Source: Hevea brasiliensis (Eukaryota; Streptophyta; Magnoliopsida; Malpighiales; Euphorbiaceae). Taken from it: 64,000 bases of DNA. A model generated the notes under the pieces. That model did not search any database. It had not been told where the DNA came from and saw nothing but the letters and a program-made list of their open reading frames with translations. Positions 22,179-34,452 of this stretch are shown piece by piece. The translations under genes were made by a program, and so were the position numbers. The DNA lies in the NCBI RefSeq assembly GCF_030052815.1, contig NC_079494.1, positions 34,148,467 to 34,212,466 on the forward strand. The letters run 5' to 3'. Every line of letters begins with the position of its first letter. Within the stretch, counting starts at the first letter, position 1.

Positions 22179-24962
22179 TTGAAGAACTGTCCACGCAGAA
22201 CTACTACAGCTGCTCCAACACAAGCAGACAGACCTGCTCCTGCACCACAAAGGGATAGGAAATCTGGCAAATCTGATGCAGTGGCACTATCACAGAGGCC
22301 TGCATCCGAGCGCCAGAGAGGCTCGATAATGCACCACCCGCGAGCTTATGCCATGAGAGCTCAGGAGGAGCAAGATGCCCCGGACATCATAAGGGGTACG
22401 TTCTCCCTCTACAATACATCTGTCCATGCATTAGTGGATCCAGGATCCACTCATTCATACATCTGCATCAACCTACCCGTAGAAAGGGGGATACTAGTAG
22501 GGGAGAGTGACCAAGACATTCTGGTCACTAATCCATTGGGCCACAGTGTAGTGGTGAACAAAGTATACAAGGGTTGCCCATTAAGGATTCAGGGATATGA
22601 ATTCTTGGCAGACTTGATTGAGTTGCCTTTCCATGAGTTTGACGTGATTTTGGGAATGGACTGGTTGTCACGTCATCAGGCAATGGTTGATTGTAAACTG
22701 AAGAGGATTTCTTTGAAAACTCCTGGGGGTAATGAGATCACAGTTGTGGGGGAAAGGACAGATTTCTTGTCCAATGTCATCTCAGCCACAGTTGCAAGAA
22801 GAATGATGAGAAAAGGCTGTGAAGCCTACCTAGCACATGTGGTGGATACTAGGCAGGCTAAGGCAGATCTGTGTGACATACCCACAGTAAGAGACCTCCC
22901 AGATGTATTTCCTGAAGAGTTGCCTAGTTTATCACCAGAAAGGGAAGTTGAATTTGCTATTGAGACACTACCGGGTACAGCACCCATTTCCATTGCTCCT
23001 TATAGGATGGCACCCACTGAATTGAGGGAGTTGAAAACTCAGTTGCAAGAGTTGCTTGATAAGGGGTTCATACGCCCCAGTGTGTTACCATGGGGAGCTC
23101 CAGTGCTATTTGTAAAGAAGAAGGATGGGACTTTGAGGCTTTGCATTGATTACCGGCAGTTGAATAAAGTGACTGTGAAGAACAAATATCCGTTGCCTAG
23201 AATTGATGATCTGTTTGATCAGTTGAAGGGAGCAAGAGTATTTTCTAAGATTGAGCTCATATCAGGGTATCATCAGTTGAAGGTGAAGGATGTAAATGTG
23301 CCCAAGACTGCATTCAGGACCCGGTATGGGCATTATGAGTTTCAGGTGATTCCCTTTGGCCTAACAAATGAACCAGCGGCATTTATGGACCTTATGAGCC
23401 GTATCTTCCATCCATACCTAGATCGGTTCGTAGTGGTCTTTATTGATGATATTCTGGTGTATTCAAAGACCAGGGAAGAACATGATGAGCATTTGAGGAT
23501 TGTTCTGCAAACCCTAAGAGAAAAGAAGCTGTATGCTAAGTTGTCCAAGTGTGACTTCTGGTTGAATGAGATTGCATTCCTTGGACACATAGTGTCAGCT
23601 GATGGGATTAGGGTGGATCCCAAGAAAATAGAAGCAGTGATGGAATGGAAGCCTCCAAGAAATACAACTGAGGTCAGAAGCTTCTTGGGGCTAGCTGGGT
23701 ATTACAGGAGATTTGTGAAGGGATTTTCCTTAATAGCTACTCCAATGACCAAGTTGTTACACAAGAATGTCAGATTTGACTGGAATGACAAGTGTCAGAC
23801 CAGTTTTGAGAAGTTGAAGGCTATGTTGACAGAGGCACCAGTGCTAACACAGCCAGTGTCAGGAAAGGACTTTGTGGTCTACAGTGATGCCTCTCATAAT
23901 GGGTTAGGGTGTGTATTAATGCAAGAGGGGAAAGTGGTCGCTTATGCTTCCAGGCAGCTAAGGCCACATGAACAAAATTACCCTACCCATGATCTAGAGC
24001 TTGCAGCAATTATCTTCGCACTGAAGATATGGAGGCATTACTTGTATGGTGAAAAGTGCTACATTTACACGGACCACAAAAGCCTGAAATACTTGCCAAC
24101 CCAAAAGGAGCTCAACCTTAGACAGAGACGATGGATTGAGTTCCTGAAGGATTATGATTGTGTAATTGACTACCATCCTGGGAAGGCAAATGTAGTTGCT
24201 GATGCTTTGAGCAGAAAATCCATCACAGCTTTGAGATCATTGAATGCCCGTCTATCTTTGGTTCGAGATGGAGCTATTTTGGCTGAGTTGCAAGTGAGGC
24301 CAAACCTGTTACAGCAGATTTTAGATGGGCAGAAAGTAGATGAGAAGCTAATGGCTATTATGAGCAAAATCTCTGAGGGAAAAGCAACTGACTATGAGGT
24401 GAAAGCAGATGGGTGTCTCTACTACAAAGGAAGAGTATGTGTACCAGATAATGGGGAATTGAAAGCCAGTATTCTGAAAGAGGCACATACCAGTGTTTAT
24501 GCTATGCACCCAGGAAGTACAAAGATGTATCATGATCTGAAGCTTCAGTATTGGTGGCCTGGTATGAAGAAAGACATAGCTAACTATGTGACTAAATGTT
24601 TGACATGTCAGCAAGTCAAGGCAGAACATCAAGTTCCATCGGGTTTGCTACAGCCTATACGCATACCTGAATGGAAATGGGATCGGGTTACCATGGATTT
24701 TGTAAGTGGTCTACCTCTCACCCAGAAGAAACATGATGCAGTATGGGTGATAGTAGATAGATTGACTAAGTCAGCACACTTTCTGCCAGTTAGGACTGAC
24801 TACTCACTGGAGAAGTTAGCAGAATTGTATATCAGTGAGATAGTTAGACTGCATGGAATTCCACTTTCCATCATATCTGATCGAGACCCAAGGTTTACAT
24901 CGAGATTTTGGAAGAAGTTGCATGAGTCCTTGGGTACACAACTCCACTTCAGCACAGCTTTC
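22179..24962 (+). pseudogene. G1 pol part 1: protease, RT, RNase H, integrase N-half
   Basis: This is one open frame of 928 codons with no internal stop. In order: aspartic protease with [10 protein letters not shown] (about 22430-22460) and ILGMDWL; reverse transcriptase with [20 protein letters not shown] and the catalytic [10 protein letters not shown] (about 23439-23465); RNase H with [16 protein letters not shown] and TDHKSLKYL; integrase zinc finger H-x-H..CLTC (24483-24610); and the first two catalytic Asp residues, in MDFVSGLP and [11 protein letters not shown]-then-integrase order and sequence place it in the chromovirus Tekay/Del group. The frame stops at the CTTTC target site where Copia-1 is inserted, so no full integrase can be made from this locus. 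The first codon is not a real start; Pol is normally made as Gag-Pol. Confidence 0.93.
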
Positions 24963-27056
24963 TGAAGGAACGGAAGCGTGAAAAACACAAGATTATACCA
25001 TTGAATTCAAAAATTTTCACCTAGGGTCACAAGCACCATGCAAGATTTATTTTTATCTATTTGATTTCAATAATAAACAACATATTAAAACTCTTTTAAT
25101 ATGTTTTTGGATCTGTATTTGCCATTTAAGATTTTAAAATTAATCAGATTAATTTTAGAACCCTAGATTAAATCAAGAACGATTACACTAACCTCTTGAT
25201 GTGCCGCAGTGTCTGCGCTTTGAGATTCGTCTTCAGGACACCAGATGTTGTCCCTCTAGCTTGTCCACACCAAGAACACCTATGGCAGCCCTTGAACAGC
25301 TTCTAAAGCCTTTTCTATTAATTAGAAATTCAAGTTCTGCCTTTTAAGAGATTAGAGATGCAAACAGGACACTAGAAACAATTTCTAGTGTTCTTAATTC
25401 AAGAGATTGATGGCTAATCTCTTTGAATTGATGAGAGATGAAGAGAAATAGCTGGAGAGGCTCAAAGTGGCGTGACATATGAGAGGAGAGGCTGCTGGTT
25501 GTGTTTTCTTTCCATAACCCCACTTAAATAGCTAGGTTAACACATTAAACCCTAGCCACATGTCACCTTTTGATTAGCTCTAGGTTTAAGTGACCCAATC
25601 ACATTGTGCCAAGTGTCAAACCTATATTTAATCTTGATTTTAATCATCTTACATGATTAAAAATATTTGGCAAGCTTATGTGTTATGCTGTGTCACCATC
25701 TCATGGTGCCACGTGTCACACTGCAAAATGACCAAAATGCCCCTGTGTCTTAATTTTGAGTTCTTAACCCAAAATAATTATTTTCTTCTTCTAATTAATT
25801 TATATCAAATATAAATTAATTAATTAATCTCTATTAATTAATTTCTCATCAATTAAATTCATATTTAAACACTTTAAATATAAATTTAATTTATACTACA
25901 CATCCAATAATCTAGATTTGGTTTCAAGTCATGCTAGGGACTTTGCAATTTAATTGCAAACCAAATCTATTTAATTAATCAATTAAACTCTTTAATTAAT
26001 TAATTAAATCATATTTAAATAGGTGATAACTTGTGTATGTGTGTGACTTACTAGGCTCATCACTAATTGGCAATGAGAAATGATATCAACTCTTAATATC
26101 ATCGAACTCTTTCTTACCATAAATGATTTCTCTAAATCATTTTATGAACCTCATAGACCATGGTTAACACCTAGCATAGCATGCCATGGCCACCCAATTA
26201 GTAATAAGATTTACCTTAAATGAACCTATAATCATATGTTACCATGCACTAGAATCTCTCATTACAAAATCCCAACTCAAGCCGGAGTCATGGTTTATGT
26301 CAAACTCCATTTTCTATGAATATTATGTTCTCTTTTAATTCCAGTTCTTGATTAAAAGATTTTCTCATCGTAAACTCTTTCTCAATACATCTATCTGTCT
26401 GCCAGAACTTGAAACATCAAGAACAATTAAATGAACATAGGATTTTATCTCTATTTACTTAGAGGAACAGATTCCATCTTGATCAACACCTACCTCCATA
26501 TATAACTAGTAGGAGCCAACACATGCCCATATACCCATACACGCATACAAGTATGAAAGCAGATCAAACTCAAACTACCTATATACAAGATAAGCTGTGC
26601 TATCTCAGTCTAAAGATTATATGCATCGATATGATTTATGACAAAACATTGACAAGAGTAAACTCCATGTGCTTGTCATAAGTGTCACTGGTTCGGCCTA
26701 CTTATCATTTATAAGTGCCTATCATGTTTGTTATATGGCATGAGACTCACCATTCCATCTTATTTATATCTCATATAAATAACTTGGGAACAAACATGAA
26801 TACAATCTTTCTGGATAAGTCATGTCCTTATTATGAAGTATCCTCGATTGTGAACCTATTTATGATACTTTGTGCTAGAAATATTGTCACTCATATTCTT
26901 AACAACTTAAGAATAATATTTCTAACAAAATATCAATGGACCTTTTCTATTACACATAAATATATTATGTAAACGGAAAAGTGGAAATGCCTTTTATTAA
27001 TAAAAATATGTACAAGATACATACTAAATGATATGCTCTAGGGCATACTACTAACA
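24963..27056 (-). repeat. 3' LTR of Copia-1
   Basis: It is 2094 bp. On the minus strand it runs from TGTTAGTAGTATGCCC (27056) to CTTCCGTTCCTTCA (24963). It is nearly identical to the other three Copia LTRs in this window outside short C/G-containing sites. The PPT AGTGGGAGA lies immediately inside it, at 27058-27066. An 85-codon antisense frame (26715-26972) recurs in other copies by homology only. Confidence 0.95.
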
Positions 27057-27070
27057 ATCTCCCACTAGCA

Positions 27071-29744
27071 CTAGAGCCATTCATTACAATACCTTAGACC
27101 CATCTTCTCAAGATGTCAGTCTAACTGAGCTTATGACAAAGGCTTAGTGAATGGATCAGCTGAATTTTTCAGCTGATGTTATTTTTCTGCATGGCTATAT
27201 CGCCTTGCCCAACTATATCTCTGATAATGTGGTAGTGCCTTTCTATGTGTTTGGATTTTGTGTGAGACCTTAGTTCCTTAGCTCAGATGATCGCTCCATT
27301 ATTGTCACAAAGTAGTGGAACCGCTGACTCAATGGAAGGAACTATCGTAAGTTCTATCATGAACTTTTTATCCAAACGACTTCTTTTGCAAGATTCGATG
27401 CGAGAATATACTCACCTCGAGAGTGGAATCTGCAATGCGTGCTCGCTTGGAACTCTTCCAACCGATCGCACCTCCATTACAAATGAACACATATCCAGAG
27501 GTAGACTTTCTATCATCGATATCTAATTGGAAATCGAATCAAGATAACCATCCAATTGCAAGTCTCCACTCCATAAATCAAGAATAAATCCTTAGTTCTT
27601 CTCAAGTACTTAAGGATATTCTTGACTATCCGATGTTCCAAACCTGGATTAGATTGATACCGCTAGTCAAACTAACGAGATATGCGATATCCGCCTAGTA
27701 CACAACATTGCATACATTAAACTTCCAATAGCCAAGCATATGGAATCCGCCATCTTATCTCTTTCTTCAGGTGTCTTTGGAGACATCTCTTTAGAAAGGT
27801 GGATACAATGTCTCACTGGTAACAATCCACTCTTGGAATCAAGCATGTTAAACCTCTTTAACACCTTTTCCAAGTATAGACTTTGGGATAAACCAATTAT
27901 TCTTTCCACTCTATCTCTATAGATGCGAATTCCAAGAATATAGATTGTCTCTCCTAAGTCATTCATGGAGAATGGATTTGACAACCATACCTTTATAGTC
28001 GCCAACATACCCGTATCATTACCCATCAACAAGATGTCATCCACATATAAGACAAGGAAAGTGATAGCACTCACTAACCTTCTTATATACACATGGCTCA
28101 TCCTCATTTTTGATAAAACCAAAAGATTTAATGGCTTCATCAAAACGGATGTTCCAACTCCTCAAGCTTGTTTCAAACCTTAAATGGATCTCTTTTTCTT
28201 GCATACCTTTGAACCATCTTGTGATTCAAATCCCTTAGGTTGTTCCATGAAAATGTTTTCTTCAATGTATCCATTGAGAAAAGTCGCTTTGACATCCATC
28301 CGCCAAATCTCATAATCATAGTATGCACTATTGCTAATAAAATCCTAATTGATTTAAGCATGGCAACAAGTGAGAAAGTCTCCTCATAGTCGATTCCTTG
28401 CCTTTGGCGAAACCCTTTCGCTACTAGCCTTGCCTTATAGGTCTCTACCTTTCCATCGTAACCAATTTTCTTCTTGAAAACCCATTTGTTCCCTATAGGT
28501 ACAATACCTTGGGTGGGTCAACAAGATCCCAAACTTGATTCTTATACATGGAATCAATCTCGGATTTCATAGCAACAATCCATTTTGAAGAGTCTATATC
28601 GATATAGCTTCTTCATAGGTAAGTGGATCATCTCCATGATCTACTTCTTCATGAGTAGACAACTCTTGTTCTTCTTCATGAAGAAAACCATATCTCACAG
28701 TGGGTGAGATACCACAGTTGTTCTACGAGGAAGAGCCGTAGGTGTTTCATCAATGGGTATAGGTTGACTAGATGGATCTATATCCATCGATGCATTGGTT
28801 GGTCGAATTCTCCAATTCTAACTCTATTTGCCTTCCTTTGCCTCCTTCTTGAACAAACTGTTGTTCAAGAAATGTGGCATCTCTACTTATCACAACCTTT
28901 GTGAAGTAGGCAAATAAAAATAATATCCAAAACTATCTTTTGGATATCCAACAAATCGACCTTTTACGATCTGGTCTCCAATTTATCGGTGTTGACTTTT
29001 GATATAATTTGGACAACCCCAAATCTTAACATGCTTAAAACTTGGTTTTCTTCCATGCCATATCTCATAAGGTGTGGAAGAAGCGATTTTGATGGAATCC
29101 TATTCGAATATATAAAGTCGATTCTAATGCAAATCCCCAAAGGAGATTGGCATATCGGTATAGCTCATCATACTACGTACCATATCCAATAAGTACGATT
29201 TCTCCTTCGGATACACCATTCGGTTGTGGCGTTCTGGAGAGTCGGTGAGAAACAATGCCATGCTCTCTCAAGTATTCATCAAATTCGATTACTCAAATAT
29301 TCACCTCCACGATCGATCGAAGAGCTTTAATATTTTTTCTGTTTGATTTTCTACTTCAGATTTAAATTCTTTAAACTTTTCAAAAGATTCATGTTTGTAT
29401 TTCATCAAATACAAATACCCAAACCTTGATTTATCATCAGTAAAGGTAATAAAATAATGAAAGCCCCCTCTAGCCATTTCTTTAAATGGACCACATACAT
29501 CACTATGTATTAGCTCCAAAATATTTTCAGCTCTTAGCCCTTGTCCAACAAAGGGTGATCTAGTCATTTTGCCTTGAAGGCAAGATTCACAAGTTGGAGT
29601 AGGCTCAGAGCCCAATGAGGATAGAATCCCCATTTCCTCCAATTTTGCAATCCTATCTTCTGCAACATGACATAACCTTAAGTGCCAAATATATTTTGAA
29701 CTTGAGTTGGTTTTCACCATGGCATTGCATTCATTTAGATTACT
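27071..29744 (-). pseudogene. Copia-1 pol: pre-integrase, integrase, RT, RNase H (broken)
   Basis: On the minus strand, the GAG-pre-integrase segment (KYIWHLRLCHVAEDRIAKLE, CESCLQGK) leads into integrase with HSDVCGPF and FTDDKSRFGYLYL. The frame breaks near 29311-29320, where GATCGATCG stands in place of Copia-2's GATCAGATCG, at the second catalytic Asp (RSDRGG in Copia-2). RT survives at about 28143-27667 with FLVLYVDDILLMGND. The frame is also broken around 28150-28360 and within RNase H. The stop of the ancestral frame is at 27071-27073, 14 bases from the LTR. Integrase and RT are both non-functional. Confidence 0.88.
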
Positions 29745-30581
29745 ATACTCTGGCCAGTGGAAACACTTTCTTACTGGCAATGGAAACACTTTCCTGTTGG
29801 CAGTGGAGACACTTTCCTTTGCCTTTATCAGCTTTAGTCTTCCTTTTCTGTTTAGCTATTTTCTTGGAAGGACCAGGAATCTGAGGTTTCTTTTTCTTAT
29901 TGCCCTTCTTCTTGTTGGACTTTCCAGCAGAAGAAGATGCAACCAAAGCTACCTCTTTTCCTTTATTGCCTGGCAAATTCTTTTGGGCAATAACTAGCAT
30001 GTTGACTAAACCAGCTAAGGTGCATTCCTGTTTAGTCATATGAAAATTTGTCACAAAATTCCCAAAAGACTCAGGAAGGGACTGAAGGATCAAATCCGTT
30101 TGTAGTTGGAAATCCATGTTGAAGTCAAGATGTTCCAACTGCTCAATCACCGAATCATCTTGTGGACATGATCCCCAACATTACATCCCTCGGACATCCT
30201 CATACGGAATAACTGTTTAGATATCTCATACCTAGCATTCCTGCTGTGCTCACCATACAACTCTTGTAGGTGAAGGAGGATCTCACTAGCACTCTGCATG
30301 TTCTCATGTTGCTTCTGTAACTCATTACTCATGGAAGCAAGCATGTAACACTTAGCTCTCATATCATGCTCCTTCCACTTGTCCAAAGTATCATGTTCCT
30401 CTTGTGTGGCCTCTGGAGGTAAGGGACCAGGAACATTTGAATATAGAACATATCCTATATGTTCAAGGTTCAGGACAAGTTTCAAATTTCTTAGCCAATC
30501 AGACAGATTAGGTCCTGTCAACCTGGTGTGATCAAGTATGCTTGCAAGGATATTGGATGGTGGTGGTTGTTTTGTGCTCAT
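29745..30581 (-). pseudogene. Copia-1 gag with truncated zinc knuckle
   Basis: Start ATG at 30581-30579 (MSTKQPPPSNILASILDHTR). UBN2-type gag motifs follow: LTGPNLSDWLRNLKLVLNLE, DMRAKCYMLASMSNELQKQ and LHLQELYGEHSRNARYEI. A stop at 30147-30149 is followed in the next frame by EQLEHLDFNMDFQLQTDL, so there is one frameshift. The basic tail (KKKGNKKKKPQ, KKIAKQKRKTKA) ends at KGKCLHCQQ, the first half of a CCHC knuckle. The second half and the protease that should follow are missing, replaced by short tandem repeats of GGAAACACTTTC (29757-29818). Confidence 0.88.
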
Positions 30582-32343
30582 TTTTATCGAGAAAATTAAC
30601 TGAGAAAATAACCAGTTAATTAGTAAATGTATCATGTAATTAACCAAAATGATTATGGTCTTTTAATCAAATTGGTCCTCCCACTAACTTAGCGAATCCT
30701 ACACTTCCAAAGTAGAAAACGGAAATCCTAGTTGGATGGATTTCTAGTGGGTGATTGAATTCTTATAATTCTATTGATCATCCTCAGGTACATCCATTAT
30801 TGGAATTACAATAAACTATAAGTGAGCAACTCCTTGCCCATCACATCTCATGTGAGGTTCAATCCTTTACCTAGCCCCTAATGCTCAAAATCTCGGTACA
30901 TCCATTATTGACTTATCTTGCATTAGTTAAGTTGATCCCATTGAGCGATAATTATGCAAATAATTTTAATGTCCTCAGTACATCCAATATTGGCCACCAA
31001 ACCATTTACATATTTACAACATCTCATGCTTAACAATTATTCTTAAGAAAATCTCTTAAATTAATTGCATCTCATGCAACTATTTAAAATTTCTTAAAAT
31101 AATTGCCCTAATGGAGGGCTTATGTTATAATTACTTTAATTATACCATTTCCAACTTAATCATTTGTTTGGAAGATTTTATAGCCATCCTAATTACTATT
31201 AAGGTCTCACTTTGCACATTATCCATTTAGCATGCATATATCATATAATTGCATACATTCCCATACATCTCATGCATTCATGGATAAGCGATAAATATGG
31301 TATGATCATGGACTTTCTAAGGATTCAATTCGAGCCACCAAGAATTGAATCGGGGCATTCCTAGGTGCATTTCATTCATTCATTTTACAAGAGTTGCTGA
31401 AGGAGTACATAATCAACACTTGATCTTGAATTCCTCCCACCGGTCCCACCAATGCTCTTGACCTCCTTGAACTTCTTGCAATCCAATATTACATAGTAAT
31501 CCTTGGCATACCAAGGCGAATTTACAAGAACTTAAATAAATGAAATTACAACCCAAAAATATTACAAACTTAATAATACATGCCCAAAATAAATTAAAAT
31601 AAATTAATTAATTTACATTCCCAAAGAAACATAAAAGAAATAAATCCAATCACATTGGTCTTTTATAGTCCATGATCATCCATCATGCATATCACTATTT
31701 AACAATTAAATAAAACATACATACTTAAATTAAATTGAATATCTCATATTCAACTTAAAAATCCAGATTTGAATATGATTCAAATAAATTTAAAAATTTA
31801 GATTTGAATCTCATTCAAACAAATTTAAAAATTCAGATTTGAATCACATTCAAACAACTTCAAAAATTCAGATTTGAAACTCATTCAAACATTTTATAAA
31901 AAAAAAGATTTGAATCACATTAAAAAATTTTTTAAAAAATAATATATTAATTTTATTAAATAAATTTTAAAAAATATATTTAAATATGATTCAAACAACT
32001 TTAAAAATTCAGATTTGAATCACATTCAAACAACTTTTAAAATTCAGATTTGAATCACATTCAAACAATTTTTAAAATTCTGATTTGAATCATAATTTAA
32101 TTGTGTGATTAAAACAACTAATTAAACACTTTAATTAGTCAAAGAATAGGCCTTAGATCATACAACAATTGCAGAATTAAAAGCCAAACCTTGAACCACC
32201 CAAGGAACCATTGTTGCATACCAATGGTGGCTTCACCATGTGTGCCGCCACACCTCATGATCCAACCAGCAATGAATCTCTTGATCTCATGATCAAACAC
32301 ACAATTAAATTATATAAACAACAATCTAAATGGCAAATATAGT
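30582..32343 (-). other. Copia-1 untranslated leader
   Basis: About 1.76 kb lies between PBS and gag with no credible coding frame. It includes a tandem array of a TTTGAATC-palindrome-bearing repeat (about 31740-32100). Further on are three copies of a motif around GGTACATCCA-TATTGG/TATTGAC (about 30785-30990). The leader is unusually long for a copia element and is conserved in Copia-2. Confidence 0.7.
31740..32100 (-). repeat. Leader tandem repeats, about 32-36 bp
   Basis: About ten units contain CAGATTTGAATCACATTCAAA or close variants. Each includes the near-palindrome ATTCAGATTTGAAT. They match the array at 50170-50515 in Copia-2. AT-rich slippage has altered the middle units (31900-31980). 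Confidence 0.85.
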
Positions 32344-32355
32344 GGCTCGATACCA
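32344..32355 (-). other. Primer-binding site of Copia-1
   Basis: The minus strand reads TGGTATCGAGCC two bases inside the LTR. The consensus for tRNA-iMet priming is TGGTATCAGAGCC, so one base (the A of CAG) is missing. The same variant occurs in Copia-2. Confidence 0.85.
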
Positions 32356-32357
32356 AT

Positions 32358-34452
32358 TGAAGGAACGCAGGCGTGAAAAACACAAGATTATACCATTGAA
32401 TTCAAAAATTTTCACCTAGGGTCACAAGCACCATGCAAGATTTATTTTTATCTATTTGATTTCAATGATAAACAACATATTAAAACTCTTTTAATATGTT
32501 TTTGGATCTGTATTTGCCATTTAAGATTTTAAAATTAATCAGATTAATTTTAGAACCCTAGATTAAATCAAGAACGATTACACTAACCTCTTGATGTGTC
32601 GCAGTGTCTGCGCTTTGAGATTCGTCTTGTGACACCGGATGTTGTCCCTCTAGCTTGTCCACACCAAGAACACCTATGGCAGCCCTTGAACAGCTTCTAA
32701 AGCCTTTTCTATTAATTAGAAATTCAAGTTCTGCCTTTTAAGAGATTAGAGATGCAAACAGACACTAGAAACAATTTCTAGTGTTCTTAATTCAAGAGAT
32801 TGATGGCTAATCTCTTTGAATTGATGAGAGATGAAGAGAAATAGCTGGAGAGGCTCAAAGTGGCGTGACATATGAGAGGAGAGGCTGCTGGTTGTGTTTT
32901 CTTTTCATAACCCCACTTAAATAGCTAGGTTAACACATTAAACCCTAGCCACATGTCACCTTTTGATTAGCTCTAGGTTTAAGTGACCCAATCACATTGT
33001 GCCAAGTGTCAAACCTATATTTAATCTTGATTTTAATCATCTTACATGATTAAAAATATTTGCAAGCTTATGTGTTATGCCATGTGTCACCATCTCATGG
33101 TGCCACGTGTCACAATCGCAAAATGACCAAAATGCCCTCGTGTCTTAATTTTGAGTTCTTAACCCAAAATAATTATTTTCTTCTTCTAATTAATTTATAT
33201 CAAATATAAATTAATTAATTAATCTCTATTAATTAATTTCTCATCAATTAAATTCATATTTAAACACTTTAAATATAAATTTAATTTATACTACACATCC
33301 AATAATCTAGATTTGGTTTCAAGTCATGCTAGGGACTTTGCAATTTAATTGCAAACCAAATCTATTTAATTAATCAATTAAACTCTTTAATTAATTAATT
33401 AAATCATATTTAAATAGGTGATAACTTGTGTATGTGTGTGACTTACTAGGCTCATCACTAATTGGCAATGAGAAATGATATCAACTCTTAATATCATCGT
33501 AACTCTTTCTTACCATAAATGATTTCTCTAAATCATTTTATGAACCTCATAGACCATGGTTAACACCTAGCATAGCATGCCATGGCCACCCAATTAGTAA
33601 TAAGATTTACCTTAAATGAACCTATAATCATATGTTACCATGCACTAGAATCTCTGTTACAAAATCCCAACTCAAGCTAGAGTCATGGTTTATGTCAAAC
33701 TCCATTTGCTATGAATATTATGTTCTCTTTTAATTCCAGTTCTTGATTAAAAGATTTTCTCATCGTAAACTCTTTTAAATACATCTATCTGTCTGGCCAG
33801 AACTTGAAACATCAAGAACAATTAAATGAACATAGGATTTTATCTCTATTTACTTAGAGGAACAGATTCCATCTTGATCAACACCTACCTCCATATATAA
33901 CTAGTAGGAGCCAACACATGCCCATATACCCATACACGATTACAAGTATGAAAGCGAGATCAAACTCAAACTACCTATATACAAGATAACTGTGCTATCT
34001 CGTGTCTAAAGATTATATGCACTGATATGATTTATGACAAAACATTGACAAGAGTAAACTCCATGTGCTTGTCATAAGTGTCACTGGTTCGGCCTACTTA
34101 TCATTTATAAGTGCCTATCATGTTTGTTATATGGCATGAGACTCACCATTCCATCTTATTTATATCTCATATAAATAACTTGGGAACAAACATGAATACA
34201 ATCTTTCTGGATAAGTCATGTCCTTATTATGAAGTATCCTCGATTGTGAACCTATTTATGATACTTTGTGCTAGAAATATTGTCACTCATATTCTTAACA
34301 ACTTAAGAATAATATTTCTAACAAAATATCAATGGACCTTTTCTATTACACATAAATATATTATGTAAACGGAAAAGTGGAAATGCCTTTTATTAATAAA
34401 AATATGTACAAGATACATACTAAATGATATGCTCTAGGGCATACTACTAACA
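32358..34452 (-). repeat. 5' LTR of Copia-1
   Basis: It is 2095 bp, with minus-strand start TGTTAG at 34452 and end GCCTGCGTTCCTTCA at 32358. It pairs with 24963-27056, and the two differ mainly by small changes at C/G-bearing triplets. It is followed on the right by the TSD CTTTC and the resumed G1 integrase gene. Confidence 0.95.

Larger units (their letters stand above)
24963..34452 (-). mobile_element. Copia-1: protease-less Ty1/copia element in G1 integrase
   Basis: The two LTRs (24963-27056 and 32358-34452, about 2.09 kb each) have ends TGTTAG...TTCA on the minus strand. The TSD CTTTC lies at 24958-24962 and 34453-34457. The interior (5.3 kb) holds PBS, a long repeat-bearing leader, gag, a gag/integrase junction that lacks the protease, integrase, RT and RNase H, then a PPT. 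It inserts opposite to G1 transcription. RT after integrase defines the copia order. The lineage within copia (Tork/Angela-like?) is not resolved here. Confidence 0.95.

Noticed and set aside
26715..26972. 85-codon ORF, near-identical at 34111-34368 and 47906-48163
   Set aside because: It is antisense to the Copia LTR and identical only because the LTRs are very young; interrupted in the fourth LTR copy (55254-57346).
30135..30160. Programmed ribosomal frameshift in Copia gag
   Set aside because: No slippery heptamer or downstream pseudoknot is evident, and the break lies within gag rather than at the gag-pol boundary. A CAG/CTG-site artefact or mutation explains it better.
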